Shown: in pieces, positions 53,122-64,000 of the stretch
Numbering within the stretch: position 1 is the stretch's first letter
How the letters are laid out: each line of letters opens with the position of its first letter
Assembly: GCA_949318235.1 (NCBI GenBank)
Contig: OX439133.1
Location: 18,240,599-18,304,598, forward strand
Source of the DNA: Ecdyonurus torrentis
Lineage: Eukaryota; Arthropoda; Insecta; Ephemeroptera; Heptageniidae
DNA length: 64,000 nucleotides
Reading direction: 5' to 3'
Translations under genes and position numbers: made by a program
Notes under the pieces: generated by a model
Told to the model about the DNA's origin: nothing
Seen by the model: only the letters and a program-made list of their open reading frames with translations
Databases searched by the model: none

Positions 53122-53422
53122 AAGGGTCTATGCATTCATGTTAAAGGCGACGCCATGTTGGATAACTCAATAACATAGGTGGCATAGGACAAAAAATCAT
53201 TTTGACAGTTTAAAAACACTGTGCAATATTTTTGAGAGCATTAATGCTGTAAATATGTTGAATTCGTATCTCATGTATGTGAGAAAAATAACAATAACAA
53301 AAGATTAACCGATTTCCCAAAGAAAATTGGCTTAAATAATGTTTGTCCTATGCTGAGTAATGTTATGCACTACTCCAGTATGGCCTCCAAGCGCAACAAA
53401 TATGACGTCATCCGCATACACC
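53122..53422 (-). repeat. Inverted monomer segment (301 bp)
   Basis: The monomer head is present backward: GGCGACGCCATGTTGGATAA (landmark reversed, about 53143) and CAGTATGGCCTCCAAGCGCA (about 53375). The closest relative is the forward copy at about 36530-36830, with which it shares GTAGTGCATAACATT, GGCTTAAAT in the complement and the GGCCATACTGGAG variant. This is the only reversed monomer piece seen in the array apart from the palindrome arm. Confidence 0.9.
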
Positions 53423-55693
53423 GTATATCATGCGATTTATTCGATTTTACACCATACTGGCTTAATGTTTAGCATTGTTCAGCATATAACAAATTACGTT
53501 TTTGACTATTTTCTTTGCATAATTTGCTTTGCATAATCGTTTTACTTTTATTATTATTATTATTTTTCACATATTTGAGATACTAATTCAATCTATTAAA
53601 AGCATCAATGCTCCCAAAAAATTACTTATTGTTAGTATTTAAAAATTGGGAAAAAGAGTCATTGTCCTGTATAGGCCCATGTTAATAAGTGATCCATCAT
53701 GGCACCGCCTTTAAAATGTATGCAATCACCCTATTGCATTATTGTTAAACAGTTATTATTTGTATTTTGTCTGGCATTTCCTTCCTTTTGTGACACCGAA
53801 ACTACACGCTTTTTCCATAAAGCCGTAGACAACATGTTTCTATACTAATTAAACACAAAATGGTATCTACGGAACTGATGACAATTGGCCACTTGCAATG
53901 AACGAACTTTTTAAAATAATTTGAATAATTCTTAATGCATTTCTTATGTAAAAATCGTTTTCACTTGCTTGCTGCAACAAATAAAAACATTTTATTGAAA
54001 ACGGTCTATTTATACCAGAATGCAAGTATGGCTCCACAAGAAAGTGTGAAAATACTGTAAAGTGTGCTATTTTTGTGAGCTGTTCTGTTTATTACGTCAG
54101 AAACAGGTGGAAATTACTATGAAATGAAATCATTGTGCAGGTTGCATAAATAAAAAATTTCCGATCACAGCAATGGCGGTATAGTTGGGTTTTGTCACAA
54201 CCTTATATTTTTTATGTAAGCCTCATCAAGTGTTTTCTGACTTAAATTTGACTGATTCTTTTCTTTATTTAAAAAAAAAAAAACGGTTTAATTTAAAAAT
54301 TTATTGTATATAATAAAAATGTTTATTAATTGGTTTGTAACATTTTTAATTTATTAAACAAATAAATTTATTACAATAATTTTTTTTTTACCATTATAAA
54401 AATTATATTTAAAAATAATTACATAATAGTACATAATTATTAATGGTTCATAAGATAATTTATAAATTATATTACCACAAACGTCGTTTCTCTTTTAAGT
54501 TTATCAAACGGTTAATAATTTGCTGCGGAGTTTTATGCGTTCTGCTATAAATAAAAATAATTTGTTACAAAACGAGAAACCGTGAGATTTATTTAAGTAT
54601 CTTCATAGGATGTATTCGCATGACGTCTTATTAAATGCTCTTGGTCACTATTTTGGATTAATGAATAACATTGTTAGCGTAGAACAATCTACATTTTGGC
54701 TATGGTCAGTTTTTTTTTTATTTTTTTTAGTATTATTACTATTTTCACATACTTGAGATACTAATTCAACCTATCACAAGTATCGTTGCTCTCAAAAATA
54801 GTTTGTATAGTATTTTTAAATTAAGAAAATGAGTCATTGTCCTATATCGGCACATGTTATTAAGTGATCCAACATGGCGTCGACGTTAACATAAATGCAT
54901 ACAATTTTTATTTGTATTTTGTCTGGCATTTTCTTCCTTCTATGACACCAAAACAGCAAGCTTGTGAATAAAGCCATAGACAACATTTGTTCTCTTAAAT
55001 AATTAAGTACAAAAGGAATATAGAACTGATGACATTTTATACCAGAATGTAAATCATGGCACTACAAGAGAGTGTAAAAATATTGTAAAGTATGTTATTT
55101 GCGTGAGTATTTCTATTTATGACGTCAGAAAAAGGAAACAGGTAAAATTAGTATGAAAATTTTGTTCGGGTTGCATAAGCCAAAATTTTCTGATCACAGC
55201 TACATCGCTATAGTTGTGTTTGAGACAAACTAATATCATAGTATATATGTATCTAGTGTTTTGTGATAAAAATTGCAGTGGTTTCTTTTTGTGTATATTT
55301 TATTTTGTATGTATGTTATACAAAATAAAACAAAAACTATGAAAACTATTGATGATATCATAGAAATGTTTACTATATTTATTTTATATTAGTAAAAAGT
55401 ATTATATATATACTATTAATCTATTAAAATACATTTTTAACAATTTAAAAATTAATTTAAAATTATAAAATTTAGTACATGGTAAATTATATTTTATAAG
55501 TAAATTTATAAATTAAACTACACAAGTTACATGTTATGTATTAACTATTCATTTGAACTTTCACATTTGTTGCTGTTTCGTAAAGGTCAATTTATAATTA
55601 ATTATTGGGGTGTATCGACGGTGATTGACTTGACTAGGACTTGTAATCGTTATAAGAGGAACTATATTTCAACAACTTCGCAGAAAATTTTAA
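53423..55693 (+). repeat. Array block 21
   Basis: Monomers with landmarks near 53700 (degenerate) and 54873. A short foreign piece of about 115 bp (53887-54003, GGCCACTTGCAATGAACGAA ... ATTGAAAACGGTCT) splits GATGACAATT / ATTTATACCAGAATG. Module B begins near 55615. Confidence 0.86.
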
Positions 55694-55885
55694 TATCTGT
55701 ATACTCGCCTGGTCACACAAAATAGGTATCTACAAATTCAAAATGCTTTACATACATAATACAATCTTATGCAATACAAATCTTGCCACGACACAACATA
55801 GGTACAGGTAACACAGGAGATACCTAGTTTGTGTGGCACGGCGAGATTTGTAGATACCTAAAATAGCCGCAAGGTTGTCGATTTT
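55694..55885. mobile_element. Foldback family of 26.3 kb, copy 3
   Basis: CTCGCCTGGTCACACAAAAT, GGTACAGGTAACACAGGAGA and AAATAGCCGCAAGGTTGTCG match 26321-26523. About 50 bp of extra sequence (CTTTACATACATAATACAAT) lies inside. It is also inserted in module B. Confidence 0.8.
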
Positions 55886-56675
55886 CATGATATTTCTTAT
55901 TACATTCTCTATTTCAAGCAAAAATCAGTTAAAAAAAAAACTACTTTTAATTTTAAAATAATCCTTTTTTACAATTTTTAAAATTTTATATATTTTGTGT
56001 GTATATAAAATATTATAAAATAATATCTTAAGGTTAATTATAACATTTTAAGAGTAAATTAATAAATTAATCACAACAACGGCTAGTGAAATTAAACAAA
56101 TTTATCATTATATAATGTTTAGTGACTTTTACACATTTAGCTCATACCGAGATTTGTATTGACGAACGAATGTTAATTAACCTACTTTTGATGAATTTTC
56201 GTTTTACAAAATAAGGATGAATTAAATACTATAAAATAATCAGCTGCTGAGAATTTGATTAAAGAGTTCGAAAGGGTGTCCGCGCATGACGTTTTATTAA
56301 ATGCGCTTGGGCACATGAATAACATAGTTCAGCATAGGACAAACTATGTTTTTGCTTATTTTTTGTTTTTTTATTTATTATTTTTCTCACATACTTGAGA
56401 TACTAATTCAACATATTAAAAGCATCAATAATCTCAACAAAAAGAGTTCGAAGTATTTTAAAATTGACAAAATGAGTTAATTTCCTACATCGACCCATGT
56501 TATTTAGTTTATCCAACATGGCGTCGACTATTACATGAATGTATTCATATTACAAAATTGTTAAAACATTAATATTTGCGTATGATATGGCATATTCTTC
56601 CTTCTATGACAACAAAACCACAAGTTTGTGCCTAATGTAATGTAATGTTTTAATGTAAGTCCCATCAAGTGTTTT
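55886..56675 (+). repeat. Array block 22
   Basis: Remains of module B, then a monomer with landmark near 56515 whose middle is deleted (TTTGTGCCTAATGTAATGTA joins directly to TAAGTCCCATCAAGTGTTTT). Confidence 0.86.
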
Positions 56676-57020
56676 GTGAAAGTGTTGCCAAAATATCGCC
56701 AATTCTATGCTATTTCTGGGCAATCTATCGCCACAAAATCGAAGCTCCCAAAACTTGCAATATTAAATTTTCATCACCATGCCCAAAAAATATCGCCAAG
56801 AGCTTCAGAATATCGCCGCTTTGTCGACGTATCGCCACACCTGGCCACATTTTATTTAGCTCTTGGCGATATTTTTTTAGCTTGGCTATGAAAATTTAGC
56901 ATTGCAAGTATTGGGAGCTTTGATTTTGTGGCGATAGATCGCCCAGAAATAGCATAGAATTTGAGATATTTTTACACTCTCTTGGCGATATTAAAAAATA
57001 CGACTTGGCAACACTTTCAC
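56676..57020. mobile_element. 345-bp foldback element
   Basis: Ends are GTGAAAGTGTTGCCAA and TTGGCAACACTTTCAC. Arms continue with TTCTATGCTATTTCTGGGC, ATCTATCGCCACAAAATC and GAAGCTCCCAAAACTTGC and their inverses. ATATCGCC is repeated many times. Two frames of 71 and 76 residues come from the arm and are not genes. Confidence 0.82.
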
Positions 57021-57891
57021 AAGTGAATTAAATTGAAAATTTTCTACTTCATTATTTCTTTAATGAAAATAGAAAAATGAAAACTATACCATGAAAAGTA
57101 TTGATGATATCATAAAAATGTTTACTATATTTATTATGTGTTTTTTAAGTTGTAAAAAAGTATTTATAAATAAAAATTTTGTTTAACAATTTGGAAGATA
57201 ATTTAAAAAAATAACAAAAGTACATAATGTATTATATTTTATAAGTAAATTTATAAATTAAATAACAACATCAGATTTTGGAGATGAGAAAAAATTTTCA
57301 GTACAAATATTGTACACATACATATTACTTGCACATACTAAGATTTAATGTTTAAATGACGAATGAATGGTAATTAATATGATCTTGATGAAAAAGCGTT
57401 TCACAATTTCAGAAGAATTCATTATTACTCTAATGTAATTAACTGCTGAGGAAATTGTTTAAAGATTTCAAGAGTGTGTATACGCATGATGTCTTATGAA
57501 ATGCACTTGGACACATGAATAACATAGTTCAACATAGGACCAACTACGTTTTTGTATATTTTCTGTTGTTTATATATTATTTTTCTCACATACTTGAGAT
57601 ACTGATTCAACATATTAAAAGCATCAATACTCTAAAAAAAAAAATCATAGTATTTTAAAATTGGCAAAATTGATTATTTTCCTACATCGACCTATGTTAT
57701 TTAGTTTATCCAACATGGTGTCGACTTTAATATAAATGCTAACACCCTATTGTAATGTTTATGACGCAGGTAAAAATAAGTATCACAAAGTTGTGCTGGT
57801 TGCATAAGTTGAAATTTTCTGATCACTACTACGGAGCTACAGTTGGGTTTTGAGATAAATTAAATATTATATATTATATAAGTTTCATTAA
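57021..57891 (+). repeat. Array block 23
   Basis: Monomer A/T tail, a new head (ACGCATGATGTCTTATGAAA near 57482), landmark near 57710, and AAGTTTCATTAA, where the TTAA MITE has inserted. Confidence 0.87.
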
Positions 57892-58223
57892 GGGAGTAGG
57901 GTACCGAACTTATATCTCAAAAAATTACAAGTGCTTTAGGTCTCAATTTGGTGTCATTGTGTAGCTAAGGGTCATATCTAGCGATGATATCAATTTCAAG
58001 ATGTTTAACCGTCCTGAAAAAAAGAAATAATATATTGAAATTAACATTGGGCCTTATGGGCTTAAAATTTCAAAAAATCTCATATAAAATTAATTTGCAC
58101 GGTGACCACCCAAAATTTTATATATTTGAAATTGTCTCAAGCTGAAGTAGCATTGTGCAAAATTTCAGATTTTTTTGACGAGAAAAGTTTGAGCCTAATG
58201 GCCGACGTCGGTCCCCTACTCCC
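57892..58223 (-). mobile_element. TTAA MITE, GGGAGTAGG family (332 bp), with clean empty site
   Basis: TTAA at 57888-57891 and 58224-58227. Ends are GGGAGTAGGGTACCGAA and GGTCCCCTACTCCC. The monomer reads AAGTTTCATTAAGTGTTTTG once the insert is removed, as at 40706. It lies in the opposite orientation to 29998-30326. The frame at 58118-58300 crosses the boundary and is not a gene. Confidence 0.9.
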
Positions 58224-58589
58224 TTAAGTGTTTTGTGATATAAATTGCAGTGGTGTCCTTTTGTTAATATCTTGTTTTTAAGTTGAAAAAATAAAATCAA
58301 GCTATAGAAACTCTAGATGATATCATAAAAAAAGTTTATTATATTAATTTTTTATTTTTTAACTTATATTTAAATACATTATAATTTATTACAATACATT
58401 TTTAACAAGTTAAATAATAATATTAATTTTTTAAGGTATAGTAAAAAGTAAATAAATTTTTATGAGTAAATTCATAAATTAAATTACAAAAGCTTTGCAT
58501 ATTAAATGATTATTCAATTAAATATTGTACTGTTTTTTATGTTAATTGAAGAACGAATGATATTTTAGGTGGGAAATCAGCTACTGCGG

Positions 58590-58890
58590 GATTGACTAAA
58601 AAGTTGTAAGACAGAAAAATCGGAAATTTTGCACAGTGATACATTGGGATTAGGTATCTTGAAAAATGTAAAAATTTAGGGTGGTCACCATGCTAGATAT
58701 TTAAATATGATTTTTTGAAGTTTGAGTCCCATAAGAGCCCATGTTAATTTCAATAATTAATTTCTCTCTTATCTGATGGTCACAGGTTCTGAAAATTTTA
58801 TCATAGGTAGCTGTTACTATTAACTTTCACATGACATTATAAAATTTCGAAGTTTTCTTTTTAGATTTTGAGATACAAGCCATCTATATA
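58590..58890 (+). mobile_element. Diverged GGGAGTAGG-type MITE, subfamily shared with 24.8 kb
   Basis: GAAATTTTGCACAGTGATAC, GGGTGGTCACCATGCTAG, CCCATAAGAGCCCATGTTAA, CTCTTATCTGATGGTCAC and TAGGTAGCTGTTACTATTAA correspond, in reverse, to 24785-25110. Confidence 0.65.
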
Positions 58891-61800
58891 CAACCCTTAA
58901 TTTGTGTTCATGAAAATGCGTGGAACATAAAACATGTTAACAATAATTGCTGCGGAAATTTCATTACTGATGACGGTGACTGACTTGACTTGGACCGGAA
59001 ATCATTAAAAGAGAAACTAGATTATCACAATATTTTTTTTACAATCTTTATTTCCAACAAATACTCACAAAAAAATGCATTTAGTATTTTTTAAATAGGC
59101 AAAATGAGCATTTTTTCTATAACGGTCCATGTTATTGAGTAATCCAACATTACGTCGACGTTAACATTAATGCAAAGAACCTATTGCAATATTGTTAAAC
59201 AATTATTATTTTATTTTGTGTGACATTTTCTTCCTTCTATGACAACAAAACCGCAAGCTTATGCCTAAAGCCATAGACAACATTTGTTCTCATCAATAAT
59301 TAAATGTAAACTAGGATCTACAGAACTGATGACAATTTATAACAGAATGTAAATATGACTCCACAAGAAAGTGTAAACATACTGTAAAATATGCTATTTA
59401 CGTGAGTATTTCTATTTATGACGTCAGAAACAGGTAAAATTAGTATTAAAATGTGGTTCGGGTTGCATAAGCTGAAATTTTCTGATCACTGCTACATCGC
59501 TATAGTTGTGTTTTGAGACGAACTAATTTTATATATAAATCTCTATAGTGTTTTGTGATAAAAATTGCAGTGGTTTCTATTTGTCATTATTTTGTTATAA
59601 CATTACAAAAATCAAACAAAAAATATAAAAACTATTAATGATATCACATACAGAAATGTTTACTATGTTTATTTGATATTACAACTTTTTTGTAAAAATA
59701 AAGTATTAATATATTAAAATACATTTTTAACAATTTAAAAAATTATTTAAAATTATAAAATATAGTACATCGTTATTTATATTTTATAGGTAAATTTATA
59801 AATAAAATTACACACCATCGATGTTGTATTAGAGATGAATAAACTATTCAATGTTTGTTACATTCGTATCTGCTTCGTGAAGATCAAAGTATAAATAAAT
59901 TATGGTGTAGAAAATGCGTGTTCTAAATTATGAAGTTATCAGATGCCGTGGAATCTCATGTAATCTGCAACCTCTAGTTAAACCTTAGTTATCTTTTTTT
60001 AATTGTTGCAACAATCAAAATCACATCTTAACTACGGTTTAACTAGTTAGTTAGTGTCGCAGCTTACGGGGGTTAGTGTATTTCTTTTAAATATAAGAGA
60101 TAATGAAAAACGGTAATAATATAATATATAACAAACTAGTGCTGTATGTGATTAAGGAGTTTAATTGAATTAGTTATCTGCGTGACGTTTTATTTAATGC
60201 ACCTGAAAACCATATTGAATTAATGAATAACATTTTTTAGCATAGAACAATTTACGTTTTTGGCTTTTTTTTTCTTTCATTTGTTTTTTTTCTCGCATAC
60301 TTGAGAGCTCCGGATACTAATTCAACCTATTAACAACATCAAAAGCTTTCAAAAAAACTGCTTACTATTTTCAAACTGGAGGAATGAGTCATACACTTAT
60401 ATTATTGGCTTATCTTATTGTGTAATCCAACATGGCGAAGACTTTAACATAAATGCTTACACCTAGGTACTGTGCGGGTTGCTTAAGTTGAAATATTCTG
60501 ATCACTGCTACGGAGCCATAGTTGGGTTTTGTTACAAACCAATATTATTTATAAAAGTCTCATCTATTATTTTGTGCAGCAAATTCTAATATATTTTTTA
60601 TTGTCTACGCCTTTAATTTAAGTTATAGTCTTTTAGATCCAAACTATACAAACTAGATAGATTAATAATATTATAAAAATTTTTATTATAATTATAATAT
60701 ATTATTTATTTTTTTATTAGGAAAATTATTTAAAAAAAATTAATATTTGAAAAATAATTTAAAAATTATAAAATATATACTTTAAATTATTTAGATTTTA
60801 ATAAGTAAATTTATAAATAAGATTAATACGTATAAACTGTAGTAATGAATTATATAATCTCTCACTTGTTGTTTTAGTGATTACTGAATGTAATTTATTT
60901 GTTTTTGAGGCATGAGGAATATGCGTTTTACTAACTATGGAATAATTTGATATGATAAAATAAACAGTTTTAGGTGGATGTGATTAATGGGATTAATAGG
61001 GGGTATCCGCATCACGTTTATTAAACGTGTTTGGACGCCATACTGGTTTAATGAATAACATTGTGTGCCATAGAACAAACTATATTTTTGCTAATTTCTT
61101 TGTGAACTATTATATTTTCGTTATTAATATTTTTCTCTCATATTTCAGATACTAATTCAACCTGTGAAAAGTATCAATGCTTTCAAAAACATTTCTTTCT
61201 ACTTTTTAAGTGGCAAGATTTGTCAGTGTCCTATATCTGCCCATGTTATTTAGTTATCCATCATGGCGTCGATGTTAACATGAATGCATACACCCTGTTG
61301 CAATATTGTAAACAATTATTATTTGTATTTTGTCTGGTAATTTTCTTCCTTCCATGACACCAAGAACGCAAGCTTGTGCCTCAAGCCATAGACAACATTT
61401 ATTTTGTTCTCTTTAATAATTAAACACAAAATTGGATCTATAGAACTGATGACAATTTTTACCAGAACGTAAATTTGGCTCAAAAAGAGAGTGAGAAAAT
61501 ACTGTAAATTATGTTACTTCTGTGATTATATCTATTTATGACGTCAGAAACTTTTAAAAGTTAGTATGAAAATGTTGTGCGCGTTGCATAAGCCGAAATT
61601 TACTGATCACAGCTACGCCGCTACAGTTGGGTTTTGTGACAAAGTAATGTTATTTATGTAAGTCCCATCCAGTGTTTTGTGAAGTAAATTGCAGTGTTTT
61701 CTTCTTGTATATTTCTTGTAATTAAGATAGAAAAATTAAAATAATACTATAAAACGTATTGATGATATCATAAAAATGTTTAGTATAATTTACTTTGAAA

Positions 61801-62974
61801 TTTTTTTAAGTACAATAAAATTATTTTGAATAATTTAAAAAAATCATATTTAATAATTTAAAATATAATATAAAAATAATAACATAAGTACATAATTATT
61901 AATAATATCTTATAGGTAAATTAATAAATTAAACTCCAACAACGTAAGACATAGATTAATAAATTGTTCATAAGATAGATTTATTTGGTTCCCGTCACTT
62001 TCGATGATTGTTAGTGGTGAAGGAATGGTAATTAATTTGCTTTTGATAAGTTTCACAAAATTAGAAATAATTTAATACAACAAATAATCAGTTGCTGCAG
62101 CATTTGATTAAAGAGTTTAACAAGGTGTATGCGCTTGACGATGCACTTGCACCAAGAATAACATTATTCAGCATAGGACAAACTATGTTTTTGCATATTT
62201 TCTGTTGTTTATTTATTTTTGTCAGATACTTGAGATACTAATTCAACATATTAAAAGAACAAATACTCTAAAAAAAACATTTCATTGTATTTTAAAATTG
62301 GCAAAATAAGTTCTTTTCCTATATCGACCCATGTTATTTAGTTTATCCAGCATGGCGTCGACTTTAATATAAATGCAAACACCCTATTGTAATGTTTATG
62401 ACGCAGGTAAAAATTAGTATGAAAATTTTGTGCTAGTTGCATGAGTTGAAATTTTCTGATCACTACTACGGTGCTACAGTTGGGTTTTGTGACAAACTAT
62501 TGTTATTTATGTAATTCCCATCAAGTATTTTGTGAAGTAAATTGCAGTGTTTTCTTGATGTCTTTATTTTCAATCAAAATAAAATAATCAAAACCAAGTT
62601 ATGAAAACTGTTGAAGATTTTATCAAAATATTTACAATATTTATTTTGTTTTATTTAAATTTACACTATTTTTTTTTTAATTTAACATTAATATTTTTTT
62701 AACAATTTAAAAAATAGTTTGTAATTAATTAATGATATTTTACATTTAATATAATAATATTTTCAAAGTAAATTTATAAATTTAATTACAACCATTAAAC
62801 AGATAGATAAATAAATAAATACATTTTTATAGTATTTTGTTATTTCTTTCGTTTTGATTAGTGATGATGGAACGAAGATAATCTGTGGGTATTGCAATTC
62901 GTTTAACAAAATTTGATATAAATAATTAACATTAATACCCAGCTGGATCGGAATTTAATTAAACGAGTTGAGTG

Positions 62975-63250
62975 CCAATCTTATAACTCAAAAACCAGCA
63001 ATTTTTGGGGTCTAAATTTGGTGTCATTGCGTAGCTAAGGGTTACACCTAGCCATGATAAAAATTTCATGATGTTTCACAATCCCGAAAAAAAAAATAAC
63101 AATTGAAATCAACATTGGGCCTTATGGGCTTAAAATAAAATAAAATCATATAAATAAATTTGCACGATGACCCCCCAAAAAGTTTATATATTTAAAATTG
63201 TCTCAAGCTGAAGTATCATTGTGCAAAATCTCATATTTCTTTGACGTAGT
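62975..63250 (-). mobile_element. TTAA MITE fragment in monomer (copy at 63 kb)
   Basis: GAGTGCCAATCTTATAACTC to AATCTCATATTTCTTTGACG. Same fusion point and neighbours as the copies at 13.5, 20.3 and 46.0 kb. Confidence 0.8.
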
Positions 63251-64000
63251 TTGATATGGTGAACACGCGTGAAGTTTTATTTATTGCGCTTGGGCATCAT
63301 ACTAGATTATTGGATAAATTTGCTCAGAATAGAAAAAAAAAAGGCTTTTGGCTCTTTTCTTTGACAAATCATTTATTAATATTTTTCTCACATATTTGAG
63401 ATATCAGTTCAATCTATTAACAATATTAATGCTTTTAAAATAATGCTTACTTGTTATTATTTTTAAACTGGCAACATGAGAAGTTTTCCTATATCGGTCA
63501 ATATTATTGAGTAATCCAACATGGCGTCGACGTTAACATGAATGCATTATATTACCCTACTGCAATATTGTTAAACATTTATTTTTGTGTTATGTCTTCA
63601 ACTTTATCTTTCTTCTATGACAACAAAACCGCAAGCTTGCAGTGCTTAAAGCCAATGACAACATTTGTTGTCTTTAGTAATTAACAAAAATGTGATCCAC
63701 AAAACTGATGACAATTTTTACCAGTTGGTAAATATGGCACCTCAAAAGAGTGAAAATATTGTAAAGTATGCAATTTGTGAGAGTATTTCTGTTTATGACG
63801 TCAGAAATATACAAAATTTAGCATGCATTTAGTATGCATTTAGTATGTATTTCATTATTTTAGTTTTATTAAATAAAATAAGTCAATATACATTTTACAA
63901 TTTAAATTTAATTTTAAATAATTTTATAAAGTACATGATTAATAATATTTTTTACGTAAATTTATAAATAAAAATTACTACAACCCAGAAGTATTGAGAT

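Larger units (their letters stand above)
58224..64000 (+). repeat. Array block 24, continuing out of the window
   Basis: Monomers with landmarks near 59149, 60430, 61260, 62350 and 63520. It includes a diverged TTAA-MITE relative (58590-58890), a small imperfect foldback at about 59957-60063 (CTAGTTAAACC / GGTTTAACTAG) and a fused MITE fragment (62975-63250). From 61690 it repeats the order seen from 12240. Confidence 0.88.

Noticed and set aside
56669..56899. Two overlapping frames of 76 and 71 residues
   Set aside because: They come from the ATATCGCC-rich arm of a foldback element.

Overview
The window is eukaryotic, very AT-rich, intron-bearing DNA, most likely from an invertebrate animal. 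Evidence for this: GT-AG introns, 5'-truncated non-LTR retrotransposon tails, many kinds of foldback DNA transposons, and a receptor-type guanylate cyclase exon pair. An arthropod is plausible, but the sequence alone does not settle the species. There are no bacterial-style operons, rRNA, tRNA or CRISPR arrays that I can support.

Layout. (1) 1-4.4 kb: part of a host gene on the + strand. Two exons in matching phase (352-490 and 3940-4021) encode the Cys-containing juxtamembrane ectodomain end and the transmembrane helix of what looks like a receptor guanylate cyclase. The intervening intron holds a LINE 3' end, a 255-bp pentanucleotide microsatellite and foldback elements. (2) About 4.9 kb to the window end (about 59 kb): a degenerate tandem array of a non-coding monomer of roughly 0.8-1.45 kb, about 40 copies in one orientation, with higher-order structure. 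One approximately 2-kb block recurs near 12.6, 40.3/45.2 and 62.1 kb. No further guanylate cyclase exon was found after 4021, so the whole array probably lies in one intron of at least 60 kb.

(3) The array is a trap for transposons. Because the same site exists empty in sister monomers, insertion points and target duplications can be read directly. The main prize is an apparently intact 4473-bp DNA transposon at 40740-45212 with about 210-bp terminal inverted repeats, a 4-bp target duplication (AGTG) and a two-exon, about 630-aa transposase on the minus strand. It carries a D/D/D motif set and fits the Sola superfamily best. Others include TTAA-flanked elements (8256-9635, 35336-35985, 57892-58223, 29998-30326, 45650-45979), elements with 8-bp duplications (7036-7623, 10475-10736, 32537-33309), a 9-bp-duplication Mutator-like MITE (47655-47865), and many palindromic elements.

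(4) Rearrangements inside the array include a 301-bp inverted monomer segment (53122-53422) and a 570-bp palindrome of monomer sequence (48646-49215) that abuts a second foldback element.

Only the guanylate cyclase exons, the transposase and decayed LINE ends are supported as protein-coding. Nearly all other short open frames are chance frames in repeats.
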